Assembly (NCBI RefSeq): GCF_964355755.1
Contig: NC_092675.1
Span: forward strand, 14,461,312-14,525,311
Source of the DNA: Antedon mediterranea
Taxonomy: Eukaryota; Echinodermata; Crinoidea; Comatulida; Antedonidae
Direction: 5' to 3'
Length of the DNA: 64,000 bases
Shown: piece after piece, positions 1 through 13,400 of the stretch
How the letters are laid out: the number at the start of each line of letters is the position of its first letter
Position numbering within the stretch: position 1 is the stretch's first letter
The notes under the pieces: generated by a model
Told to the model about the DNA's origin: nothing
The model's database searches: none
The model's input: the letters and a program-made list of their open reading frames with translations, nothing else
Position numbers and translations under genes: made by a program

Positions 1-2919
1 ATCAGAGAGAGAGCGATAGATAGATCAGCGAGAAAGAGATAGATCAGCGAGAGAGAGAGATAGATAGATCAGAGAGAGAGAGAGAGAGATAGATCAGCGA
101 GAGAGATATAGATCAGCGAGAGAGAGATAGATCAGCGAGAGAGAGATAGATAGATCGGGGAGAGAGAGAGATAGATAGATCAGCGAGATAGATAGATCAG
201 CGAGAGAGATAGATCAGCGAGAGAGAAAATGATCAGAGAGAGAGAGAGAGATAGATCAGCGAGAGAGAGAGATAGATAGATCACAGAGAGAGAGATAGAT
301 AAGCAAGAGAGAGATAGATCAGAGAGAGAGCGATAGATAGATCAGCGAGAAAGAGATAGATCAGCGAGAGAGAGAGATAGATAGATCAGAGAGAGAGAGA
401 GAGAGATAGATCAGCGAGAGAGATATAGATCAGCGAGAGAGAGATAGATCAGCGAGAGAGAGATAGATAGATCGGGGAGAGAGAGAGATAGATAGATCAG
501 CGAGATAGATAGATCAGCGAGAGAGATAGATCAGCGAGAGAGAAATAGATCAGAGAGAGAGAGAGAGATAGATCAGCGAGAGAGAGAGATAGATAGATCA
601 GCGAGAAAGAGATAGGTAGATCAGCGAGAGAGAGATAGATAGATCAGCGAGAGAGAGATAGATAGATCAGCGAGAGAGAGATAGATCAGCGAGAGAGAGA
701 TAGATAAGCGATAGAGAGATAGATCAGCGAGAGAGATAGATAGAACAGCGAGAGAGAGATAGATAGATCAGCGAGAGAGAGAGATAGATCAGCGAGAGAG
801 AGATAGATCAGCGAGAGAGAGATAGATCAGCGAGAGAGAGATAGATCAGCGAGAGCAAGAGAGATAGATCAGCGAGAGAGAGATAGATAGATCGGGGAGA
901 GAGAGAGATAGATAGATCAGCGAGATAGATAGATCAGCGAGAGAGATAGATCAGCGAGAGAGAAATAGATCAGAGAGAGAGAGAGAGATAGATCAGCGAG
1001 AGAGAGAGAGATAGATAGATCAGCGAGAAAGAGATAGGTAGATCAGCGAGAGAGAGATAGATAGATCAGCGAGAGAGAGATAGATAGATCAGCGAGAGAG
1101 AGATAGATCAGCGAGAGAGAGATAGATAAGCGATAGAGAGATAGATCAGCGAGAGAGATAGATAGAACAGCGAGAGAGAGATAGATAGATCAGCGAGAGA
1201 GAGAGATAGATCAGCGAGAGAGAGATAGATCAGCGAGAGAGAGATAGATCAGCGAGAGAGAGATAGATCAGCGAGAGCAAGAGAGATAGATCAGCGAGAG
1301 AGAGATAGATCAGCGAGAGATAGATAGATAGATCAGCGAGAGAGAGATATATCAGCAAGAGAGAGATACATAGATCAGCGAGAAAGAGAGATAGATCAGC
1401 GAGAGAGAGATATATATATATATATATAGATCAGCGAGAGAGAGATAGATCAGCGAGAGAGAGATAGATCAGCGAGAGAGAGATAGATCAGCGAGGGAGA
1501 GATAGATCAACGAGAGATAGATAGAACAGCGAGAGAGAGATAGATAGACCAGCGAGAGAGAGAGAGATAGATCAGCGAGAGAGAGATAGATCAGCGAGAG
1601 AGAGATAGATAGATCAGCGAGAGAGAGATAGATCAGCGAGAGAGAGAGAGAGAGAGAGAGAGCTAGATAGATCAGCGAGAGAGAGCTAGATAGATCAGCG
1701 AGAGAGAGATTGATCAGCGAGAGAGAGATAGATCAGCAAGAGAGAGAGATAGATCAGCAAGGGAGAGATAGATCAACGAGAGAGATAGATCAGCGAGAGA
1801 GAGATAGATAGATCAGTGAGAGAGAGATAGATCAACGAGAGAGAGATATATATCAGCGGGAGAGAGATAGATCAGCGAGAGAGAGATAGATCAGCGAGAA
1901 GGAGATAGATCAACGAGAGAGATAGATCAGCGAGAAAGAGAGTGATAGATCAGCGAGAGATAGAAAGATCAGCGAGATAGAGATTGATAGATAAGCGAGA
2001 GAGAGATAGATCAGCGAGAGAGAGATAGATCAGCCAGAGAGAGATAGACAGATCAGCGAGAGAGATATATCAGCGAGAGAGAGATAGATAGATCAGCGAG
2101 AGAGAGATAAATAGATCAGCGAGAGAGAGAGATAGATAGATCAGCGAGAGAGAGAGATAGATCAGCGAGAAAGAGATAGATAGATCAGCGAGAGAGAGAT
2201 AGATCAGCGAGAGAGAGATATATAGATCAGCGAGAGAGAGATAGATCAGCGAGAGAGAGATAGATAGAACAGCGAGAGAGAGAGATAGATAGATCAGCGA
2301 GAGAGAGATAGATCAGCGAGAGAGATAGATAGATCAGCGAGAGATAGATAGATAAGCGAGAGAGAGATAGATCAGCGAGAGAGAGATAGATCAGCGAGAG
2401 AGAGATAGATCAGCGAGAGAGAGATAGATCAGCAAGAGAGAGATAGATAGATCAGCGAGAGAGAGATAGATCAGCGAGAGAGAGATAGATCAGCGAGAGA
2501 CAGATAAATCAACGAGAGAGAGATAGGTCAGCGAGAGAGAGATAGATCAGCGAGAAACAGATAGATCAGCGAGAGATAGATCAGCGAGAGAGAGAGAGAT
2601 AGATCAGCGAGAGAGAGATAGATCAGCGATAGAGAGATAGATCGATCAGCGAGAGACAGATCAGCGAGAGAGAGATAGATCAGCGAGAGAGAGATAGATA
2701 AACGAGAGAGATATAGATCAGCGAGAGAGAGATAGATCAGCGAGAGTGAGATAGATCAGCGAGAGAGAGATAGATCAGCGAGAGAGAGATAGATCAGCGA
2801 GAGAGAGAGATAGATCAGCGAGAGAGAGAGAGAGATAGATCAGCGAGAGAGAGAGAGATAGATCAGCAAGAGAGAGATAGATCAGCGAGAGAGAGATAGA
2901 TCAGCGAGAGAGAGATAGA

Positions 2920-2964
<45 letters not shown>

Positions 2965-5900
2965 AGCGAGAGAGAGAGATAGATCAGCAAGAGAGAGATA
3001 GATCAGCGAGAGCGATAGATCAGCTAGAGAGAGATAGATCAGCTAGAGAGAGATAGATAGATCATCGAGAGAGAGAGATAGATATAGATCAGCGAGAGAG
3101 AGAGAGAGAGATCAGCGAGAGAGATAGATCAGCGAGAGAGAGAGATAGATAGATCAGCGAGAGAGAGATAGATAGATCAGCGAGAGAGAGATAGATCAGC
3201 AAGAGAGATAGATCAGCGAGGGAGAAATAGATCAGCGAGAGAGAGTTAGATTAGCGAGAGAGAGATAGATAGATCAGCGAGAGAGAAATAGGTAGATCAG
3301 CGAGAGAGAGAGAGATAGATAGATCAGCGAGAGAGAGATAGATAGATCAGCGAGAGAGATAGATAGATCAGCGAGAGAGAGATAGATCAGCGATAGAGAG
3401 ATAGATCAGCGAGAGAGAGATAGATAGATCAGCGAGAGAGAGATAGATAGATCAGCGAGAGAGATAGATCAGCGAGAGAGAGATAGATCAGCGAGAGAGA
3501 GATATATCAGCGAGAGCGAGAGAGATAGATCAGCGAGAGAGAGAGATAGATCAGCGAGAAAGAGATAGATCAGCGAGAGAGAGATAGATCAGCGAGAGAT
3601 AGATAGATAGATCAGTGAGAGAGAGATAGATAGATCAGCGAGAGAGAGATAGATCAGCGAGAGAGGGATAGATCAGCGAGAGAGAGATAGATCAGCGAGA
3701 GAGATATAGATCAGTGAGAGAGAGATAGATCAGCGAGAGAGAGATAGATCAGCGAGGGAGAGATAGATCAACGAGAGAGAGATAGATCAGCGAGAGAAAG
3801 ATAGATAGATCAGCGAGAGAGAGATATATCTCAGCGAGAGAGAGATAGATTAGCGAGAAAGAGATAAATCAGCGAGAGGGAGATAGATCAGCGAGAGCGA
3901 GAGAGATAAATCAGCGACAGAGAGATAGATCAGCGAGAGATAGATAGATAGATCAGCGAGAGAGAGATAGATAGATCAGCGAGAGAGAGATAGATCAGCG
4001 AGAGAGAGGTATATAAATCAGCGAGAGAGAGAGAGATAGATCAGCGAGAGAGATAGATCAGCGAGAGAGAGATAGATCAGCGAGGGAGAGATAGATTAAC
4101 GAGAGAGAGAGATAGATAGATCCGAGAGAGAGAGACAGATAGATCAGCGAGAGAGAGATAGATCAGCGAGAGAGAGACAGATAGGTCAGCGAGACACAGA
4201 TAGATCAGCGAGAGAGAGAGAGAGATAGATAGATCAGCGATAGAGAGATAAATAGATCAGCGAGAGAGAGATAGATCAGCGAGAGAGAGATAGATAGATC
4301 AGCGAGAGAGAGATAGATCAGCGAGAGAGAGAGCTAGATAGTTCAGCGAGAGAGAGATAGATCACCGAGAGAGAGAGATAGATCAGCGAGAGAGAGATAG
4401 ATCAGCAAGAGAGAGATAGATCAGCGAGGGAGAGATAGATCAACGAGAGAGAGATAGATCAGCGAGATAGAGATAGATAGATCAGTGAGAGAGAGATATA
4501 TCAGCGAGAGAGAGATAGATCAGCGAGAGAGAGATAGATCAGCGAGAAGGAGATAGATCAGCGAGAGAGATAGATCAGTGAGAGAGAGAGTTATAGATCA
4601 GCGAGAGATAGATCAGCGAGAGAAAGATAGATCAGCGAGAGAGATAGATCAGCGAGAGAGAGATAGATAGATAGATCAGCGAGAGAGAGATAGATAGATC
4701 AGCGAGAGAAAGATAGATCAGCGAGAGAGAGATATATAAATCAGCGAGAGAGAGAGATAGATCAGCGAGAGAGATAGATCAGCGAGAGAGAGATAGATCA
4801 GCGAGGGAGAGATAGATTAACGAGAGAGAGAGATAGATAGATCCGAGAGAGAGAGATAGATAGATCAGCGAGAGAGAGAGATAGATCAGCGAGAGAGAGA
4901 CAGATAGGTCAGCGAGAGACAGATAGATCAGCGAGAGAGAGAGATAGATAGATCAGCGAGAGAGAGATAAATAGATCAGCGAGAGAGAGATAGATCAGCG
5001 AGAGAGAGATAGATAGATCAGCGAGAGAGAGATAGATCAGCGAGAGAGAGATAGATAGATCAGCGAGAGAGAGATAGATCACCGAGAGAGAGATAGATCA
5101 GCGAGAGAGAGATAGATCAGCAAGAGAGAGATAGATCAGCGAGGGAGAGATAGATCAACGAGAGAGAGATAGATCAGCGAGAGAGAGATAGATAGATAAT
5201 TGAGAGAGAGAGATATATCAGCGAGAGAGAGATAGATCAGCGAGAGAGAGATAGATCAGCGAGAAGGAGATAGATCAGCGAGAGAGATAGATCAGCGAGA
5301 GAGAGAGTGATAGATCAGCGAGAGAGATAGATCAGCGAGAGAAAGATAGATCAGCGAGAGAGATAGATCAGCGAGAGAGAGATAGATAGATCAGCGAGAG
5401 AGAGATAGATCAGCGAGAGAGAGCTAGATAGATCAGCGAGAGAGATAGATCAGCGAGAGAGAGAGATAGATCAGCGAGAGTGAGATAGATAGATCGGAGA
5501 GAGAGATAGATAGATCAGCGAGAGAGAGATAGATCAGCGAGAGAGAGATAGATAGATCAGCGAGAGAGAGATAAATAGATCAGCGTGAGAGAGATAGATC
5601 AGCGACAGAGAGATAGATAGATCAGCGAGAGAGAGAGATAGATAGATCAGAGAGAGAGATAGATCAGCGAGAGAGAGAGAGAGATAGATAGATAAGCGAG
5701 AGAGAGAGATAGATCAGCGAGAGAGAGATAGATAGATCAGCGAGAGAGAGAGATATATCAGCGAGAGAGATAGATCAGCGAGAAAGAGATAGATCAGCGA
5801 GAAGGAGATAGATCAGCGAGAGAGATAGATCAGCGAGAGAGAGAGTGATAGATCAGCGAGAGAGAGATAGATCAGCGAGAGAGAGATAGATAGATCAGCG

Positions 5901-8900
5901 AGAGAGAGATATATCAGCGAGAGAGAGATAGATCAGCGAGAGTGAGATAGATAGATCGGAGAGAGAGATAGATAGATCAGCGAGAGAGAGATAGATCAGC
6001 GAGAGAGAGATAGATAGATCAGCGAGAGAGAGATAAATAGATCAGCGAGAGAGAGATAGATCAGCGAGAGAGAGATAGATAGATCAGCGAGAGAGAGAGA
6101 GATAGATAGATCAGAGAGAGAGATAGATCAGCGAGAGTGAGAGAGAGAGAGATAGATAGATCAGCGAGAGAGAGAGAGAGATAGATCAGCGATAGAGAGA
6201 TAGATAGATCAGCGAGAGAGAGAGATATATAAGCGAGAGAGATAGATCAGCGAGAGAGAGATAGATCAGCGAGAAGGAGATAGATCAGCGAGAGAGATAG
6301 ATCAGTGGGAGAGAGAGAGTGATAGATCAGCGAGAGAGAGATAGATAGATCAGCGAGAGAGAAATATATCAGCGAGAGAGAGATAGATCAGCGAGAGAGA
6401 GATAGATCAGCGAGAGAGAGATAGATCAGCGAGAGAGAGAGTGATAGATCAGCGAGAGAGAGATAGATCAGCGAGAGAGAGATAGATCAGCGAGAAAGAT
6501 AGATCAGCGAGAGAGAGATAGATAGATCAGCGAAAGAGAGATAGATCAGCAAGAGAGATTGATAGATCAGCGAGAGAGAGGTAGGTCAGTGAGAGAGAGA
6601 TAGATAGATCAGCGAGAGAGAGATAGATAGATCGGAGAGAGAGAGATAGATAGATCAGCGAGAGAGAGATAGATCAGCGAGAGAGAGCTAGATAGATCAG
6701 CGAGAGAGATAGATCAGCGAGAGAGAGAGATAGATCAGCGAGAGTGAGATAGATAGATCAGAGAGAGATAGATAGATCAGCGAGAGAGAGATATATCAGC
6801 GAGAGAGATAGATCAGCGAGAAAGAGATAGATCAGCGAGAAGGAGATAGATCAGCGAGAGAGATAGATCAGCGAGAGAGAGAGTGATAGATCGGCGAGAG
6901 AGAGATAGATCAGCGAGAGAGAGATAGATAGAACAGCGAGAGAGAGATATATCAGCGAGAGAGAGATAGATCAGCGAGAGTGAGATAGATAGATCGGAGA
7001 GAGAGATAGATAGATCAGCGAGAGAGAGATAGATCAGCGAGAAAGAGATAGATAGATCAGCGAGAGAGAGATAAATAGATCAGCGAGAGAGAGATAGATA
7101 GATCAGCGAGAGAGAGAGATATAGATAGATCAGAGAGAGAGATAGATCAGCGAGAGAGAGAGAGAGATAGATAGATCAGCGAGAGAGAGAGAGATAGATC
7201 AGCGAGAGAGAGATAGATAGATCAGCGAGAGAGATATATATCAGCGAGAGAGATAGATCAGCGAGAGAGAGATAGATCAGCGAGAAGGAGATAGATCAGC
7301 GAGAGAGATAGATCAGTGAGAGAGAGAGTGATAGATCAGCGAGAGAGAGATAGATAGATCAGCGAGAGAGAGATATATCAGCGAGAGAGAGATAGATCAG
7401 CGAGAGGGAGATAGATCAGCGAGAGAGAGATAGATCAGCGAGAGAGAGATAGATCAGCGAGAGAGAGAGTGATAGATCAGCGAGAGAGAGATAGATCAGC
7501 GAGAGAGAGATAGATCAGCGAGAAAGATAGATCAGCGAGAGAGAGATAGATAGATCAGCAAAAGAGAGATAGATCAGCAAGAGAGATTGATAGATCAGCG
7601 AGAGAGAGGTAGGTCAGTGAGCGAGAGATAGATAGATCAGCGAGAGAGAGATAGATAGATCGGAGAGAGAGAGATAGATAGATCAGCGAGAGAGAGATTG
7701 ATCAGCGAGAGAGAGACAGACGGGTCAGCGAGAGAGAGATAGATCAGCGAGAGAGAGATAGATAGATCAGCGAGAGAGAGATAAATAGATCAGCGAGAGA
7801 GAGATAGATCAGCGAGAGAGAGATAGATCAGCGAGAGAGAGATAGATCAGTGAGAGAGAGATAGATAGATCAGCGAGAGAGAGATAGACCAGCGAGAGAG
7901 AGATAGATCAGCGAGAGAGAGATAGATCAGCGAGAGAGAGATAGATCAGCGAGGGAGAGATAGATCAACGAGAGAGAGATAGATCAGCGAGAGAGAGATA
8001 GATAGATCATCGAGAGAGAGATATATCAGCGAGAGAGAGATAGATCAGCAAGAGAGAGATAGATCAGCGAGAGGGAGATAGATCAGCGAGAGAGATAGAT
8101 CAGCGAGAGAGAGAGAGTGATAGATCGGAGAGAAAGAGATAGATCAGCGAGAGAGAGAGATAGATCAGCGAGAGAGATAGTTCAGCGAGAAAGAGATAGA
8201 TAGATCAGCGAGAGAGAGATAGATAGATCAGCGAGAGAGAGATAGATCAGCGAGAGAGAGATAGATAGATCAGCGAGAGAGAGATTGATAGATCGGAGAG
8301 AGAGAGATAGATAGATCAGCGAGAGAGAGATAGATAGATCAGCGAGAGAGAGATAAATAGATCAGTGAGAGAGATAGATAAGCGAGAGAGAGATAGATAG
8401 ATCAGCGAGAGAGAGATAGATCAGCGAGAGAGAGATAGATAGATCAGCGAGAGAGAGATAGATCAGCGAGAGAGAGAGATAGATAGATCAGCGAGAGAGA
8501 GATAGATAGATCGGAGAGAGAGAGATAGATAGATCAGTGAGAGAGATAGATCAGCGAGAGAGAGATAGATAGATCAGCGAGAGAGAGATAAATAGATCAG
8601 CGAGAGAGATAGATAAGCGAGAGAGAGATAGATAGATCAGCGAGAGAGAGAGATAGATCAGCGAGAGAGAGATAGATAGATCAGCGAGAGAGAGATAGAT
8701 AAGCAAGAGAGATAGATAGATAGATCAGAGAAAGAGAGAGAAAGATCAGCGAGAGAGAGATAGATCAGCGAGAGAGAGATAGATCAGCGAGAGAGAGATA
8801 GATAGATCAGCGAGAGAGAGATAGATCAGCGAGAGAGAGATAGATCAGCGAGAGAGATAGATCAGCGAGAGAGAGATAGATCAGCGAGAGAGAGATATAT

Positions 8901-9740
8901 AGATCAGCATGAGAGAGATAGATCAGCGAGAGAGATATAGTTCAGCGAGAGAGAGATAGATCAGCGAGAGAGAGAGATAGATCAGCGAGGGAGAGATAGA
9001 TCAGCGAGAGAGAGAGATAGATCAGCGAGAGGGAGATAGATCAGCGAGAGAGAAATAGATCAGCGAGAAAGAGAGTGATAGATCAGCGAGAGAGAGAGAT
9101 AGATCAGCGAGAGAGAGAGATAGATCAGCGAGAGAGATAGATCAGAAAGAGAGAGATAGATAGATAACCGAGAGAGAGATAGATCAGCGAGAGAGATTAA
9201 TAGATCAGCGAGAGAGAGATAGGTCAGTGAGAGAGAGATAGATAGATCAGCGAGAGAGAGATAGATAGATCGGAGAGAGAGAGATAGATAGATCAGCGAG
9301 AGAGAGATTGATCAGCGAGAGAAAGACAGGTCAGCGAGAGAGAGATAGATCAGCGAGAGAGAGATAGATAGATCAGCGAGAGAGAGTTAAATAGATCAGC
9401 GAGAGAAAGATAGATCAGTGAGAAAGAGATAGATCAGCGAGAGAGAGATAGATCAGTGAGAGAGAGATAGATAGATCAGCGAGAGAGAGATAGATCAGCG
9501 AGAGAGAGAGATAGATCAGCGAGAGAGAGATAGATCAGCGAGAGATAGATCAGCGAGAGAGAGATAGATTAGCGAGAGAGATATAGATCAGCGAGAGATA
9601 GATAGATAGATCAGCGACAGAGAGATAGATCAGCGAGAGAGAGATAGATAGATCAGCGAGAGAGAGATAGATAGATCAGCGAGAGAGAAATAGATCAGCG
9701 AGAGAGAGAGAGTGAGATAGATCAAAGAGAGAGAGATAGA
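1..9740 (+). repeat. large satellite block A, copy 1
   Basis: This part of the GA array aligns in order and orientation with 24287-36268. Shared landmarks are the CGATAGATAGATCAGCGAGA start, a TA dinucleotide run near 1411, the AAGAGAGTGATAG motif near 1935, an AAGCAAGAGAG landmark near 8700, ATCGGAGAGAAAGAG at 8124 and GTGAGATAGATCAAAGAGAG near 9711. Copy 1 has an extra internal duplication of about 0.4 kb near 870-1270. The boundaries are where the landmarks stop matching and are approximate. Confidence 0.8.
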
Positions 9741-10431
9741 TCAGATCAGAGATAGATCAGCGAGAGAGAGATAGATTAGCGAGAGAGATATAGATCAGCG
9801 AGAGATAGATAGATAGATCAGCGACAGAGAGATAGATCAGCGACAGAGAGATAGATCAGCGAGAGAGAGATAGATAGATCAGCGAGAGAGAGATAGATAG
9901 ATCAGCGAGAGAGAGATAGATCAGCGAGAAGGAGATAGATCAGCGAGAGAGATAGATCAGCGAGAAAGAGAGTGAAAGATCAGCGAGAGATAGATAGATC
10001 AGCGAGATAGAGATTGATAGATCAGCGAGAGAGAGATAGATCAGCGAGAGAGAGAGATAGATAGATCAGCGACAGAGAGATAGATCAGCCAGAGAGAGAT
10101 AGATAGATCAGCGAGAGATATATCAGCGAGAGAGAGATAGATAGGTCAGCGAGAGAGAGATAGATAGATCAGCGAGAGAGAGAGATATAGACAGATCAGC
10201 GAGAGAGAGAGATAGATCAGCGAGAGAGAGATAGATAGATAAGCGAGAGAGAGATAGATCAGCGAGAGAGAGATATATAGATCAGCGAGAGAGAGATAGA
10301 TCAGCGAGAGAGAGATAGATAGATCAGCGAGAGAGAGATAGATCAGCGAGAAAGAGAGATAGATCAGCGAGAGAGAGATAGATCAGCGAGAGAGAGATAG
10401 ATAGATCAGCGAGAGAGAGATAGATAGATCG

Positions 10432-10463
<32 letters not shown>

Positions 10464-13400
10464 TAGATCAGCGAGAGAGAGAGATAGATCAGCGAGAGAG
10501 AGACAGATAGGTCAGCGAGAGACAGATAGATCAGCGAGAGAGAGATAGATAGATCAGCGAGAGAGAGATTAATAGATCAGCGAGAGAGAGATAGATCAGC
10601 GAGAGAGAGATAGGTAGATCAGCGAGAGAGAGGTAGATCAGCGAGAGAGAGCTAGATTGATCAGCGAGAGAGAGATTGATCAGCGAGTGAGAGATAGATC
10701 AGCAAGAGAGAGAGATAGATCAGCGAGGGAGAGATAGATCAACGAGAGAGATAGATCAGCGAGAGAGAGATAGATAGATCAGTGAGAGAGAGATAGATCA
10801 ACGAGAGAGAGAGATATATCAGTGGCAGATAGATAGATCAGCGAGAGAGATAGATAGATCAGCAAGAGAGAGATAGATCAGCGAGAGAGAGATAGATCAG
10901 CGAGAGAGAGATAGATAGATCAGAGAGAGAGAGAGATAGATCAGCAAGAGAGAGATAGATCAGCGAGAGAGAGATAGATCAGCGAGAGAGAGATAGATAG
11001 ATCAGAGAGAGAGAGAGATAGATCAGCGAGAGAGAGATAGATCAGAGAGAGAGAGCGATAGATAGATCAGCGAGAGAGAGAGATAGATCAGCGAGAGAGA
11101 GATAGATAGATCAGCGAGAGAGAGATAGATCAGTGAGAGAGAGAGATATATAGATCAGCGAGAGAGAGATAGATCAGCGAGAGAGAGATAGATAGATCAG
11201 CGAGAGAGGGATAGATAGATCAGCGAGAGATAGATAAATAGATCAGCGAGAAAGAGAGATAGATCAGCGAGAGAGAGATAGATCAGCGAGAGAGAGATAG
11301 ATCAGAGAGAGAGAGAGAGATATATATATATCAGCGAGAGAGAGATAGATCAACGAGAGAGAGATAGATCAGCGAGAGAGAGATAGATCAGCGAGGGAGA
11401 GATAGATCAACGAGAGAGAGATAGATCAGCGAGAGAGAGATAGATAGATCAGCGAGAGAGAGAGATAGATAAGCGAGAGCGAGAGAGATAGATCAGCGAG
11501 AGAGAGATATTTCAGCGAGAAAGAGATAGATCAGCGAGAGAGAAATAGATCAGCGAGAGATAGATAGATCAGCGAGAGAGAGATAGATAAGCGAGAGAGA
11601 GAGAGATAGATAGATCAGCGAGAGAGAGAGAGATAGATCAGCGAGAGAGAGATAGATCAGCGAGAGAGAGAGATAGATAGATCAGCGAGAGAGAGAGATA
11701 GATCAGCGAGAGAGATAGATAGAACAGCGAGAGAGAGATAGATAGATCAGCGAGAGAGAGAGATAGATCAGCGAGAGAGAGAGATATATATATCAGCGAG
11801 AGAGAGATAGATCAGCGAGAGAGAGAGATAGATCAGCGAGAGAGAGATAGATCAGCGAGAGAGAGATAGAAAGATCAGCGAGAGAGATAGAGAGATAGAT
11901 CAGCGAGAGAGAGAGATAGATCAGCGAGAGAGAGAGATATATATATCAGCGAGAGAGAGATAGATCAGCGAGAGAGATATAGATCAGCGAGAGAGATATA
12001 GATCAGCGAGGGAGAGATAGATCAACGAGAGAGAGATAGATCAGCGAGAGAGAGATAGATAGATCAGCGAGAGAGAGAGATATATCAGCAAGAGAGAGAT
12101 AGATCAGCGAGAGGGAGATAGATCAGCGAGAGCGAGAGAGAGAGATCAGCGAGAGAGAGATAGATCATTGAGAAAGAGATAGATCAGCGAGAGAGAAATA
12201 GATCAGCGAGAGATAGATAGATCAGCGAGAGAGAGATAGATCAGCGAGAGAGAGATAGATAGATCAGCGAGAGAGAGAGATAGATCAGCGAGAGAGAGAT
12301 AGATCAGCGAGAGAGAGAGAGAGAGAGAGATCTCAGCGAGAGAGAGATAGATCAGCGAGGGAGAGATAGATCAGCGAGAGAGAGATAGATCCGCGAGAGA
12401 GAGAGAGATAGATCAGCGAGAGAGAGAGAGATAGATCAGTGAGAGAGAGAGATAGATCAGCAAGAGAGAGATAGATCAGTGAGAGAGAGATAGATCAGCG
12501 AGAGAGAGATAGATCAGCGAGAGAGAGATAGATAGATCAGAGAGAGAGAGATAGATAAGCGAGAGAGAGATAGATCAGAGAGAGAGCGATAGATAGATCA
12601 GCGAGAGAGAGATAGATCAGCGAGAGAGAGAGAGATAGATAGATCAGAGAGAGAGAGAGATAGATCAGCGAGAGAGATAAAGATCAGCGAGAGAGAGATA
12701 GATCAGCGAGAGAGAGATAGATAGATCGGGGAGAGAGAGAGATAGATAGATCAGCGAGATAGATAGATCAGCGAGAGAGATAGATCAGCGAGAGAGAAAT
12801 AGATCAGAGAGAGAGAGAGAGAGAGAGATAGATCAGCGAGAGAGAGAGATAGATAGATCAGCGAGAAAGAGATAGGTAGATCAGCGAGAGAGAGATAGAT
12901 AGATCAGCGAGAGAGAGATAGATAGATCAGCGAGAGAGAGATAGATAGATCAGCGAGAGATAGATAAATAGATCAGCGATAGAGAGATAGATCAGCGAGA
13001 GAGATAGATAGAACAGCGAGAGAGAGATAGATAGATCAGCGAGAGAGAGATAGATCAGCGAGAGAGAGAGATATATATATCAGCGAGAGAGAGATAGATC
13101 AGCGAGAGAGAGAGATAGATCAGCGAGAGAGAGATAGATCAGCGAGGGAGAGATAGATCAACGAGAGAGAGATAGATCAGCGAGAGAGAGATAGATAGAT
13201 CAGCGAGAGAGAGAGATATATCAGCAAGAGAGAGATAGATCAGCGTGAGGGAGATAGATCAGCGAGAGCGAGAGAAATAGATCAGCGAGAGAGAGATAGA
13301 TCAGCAAGAAAGAGATAGATCAGCGAGAGAGAAATAGATCAGCGAGAGATAGATAGATCAGCGAGAGAGAGATAGATCAGCGAGAGAGAGATAGATAGAT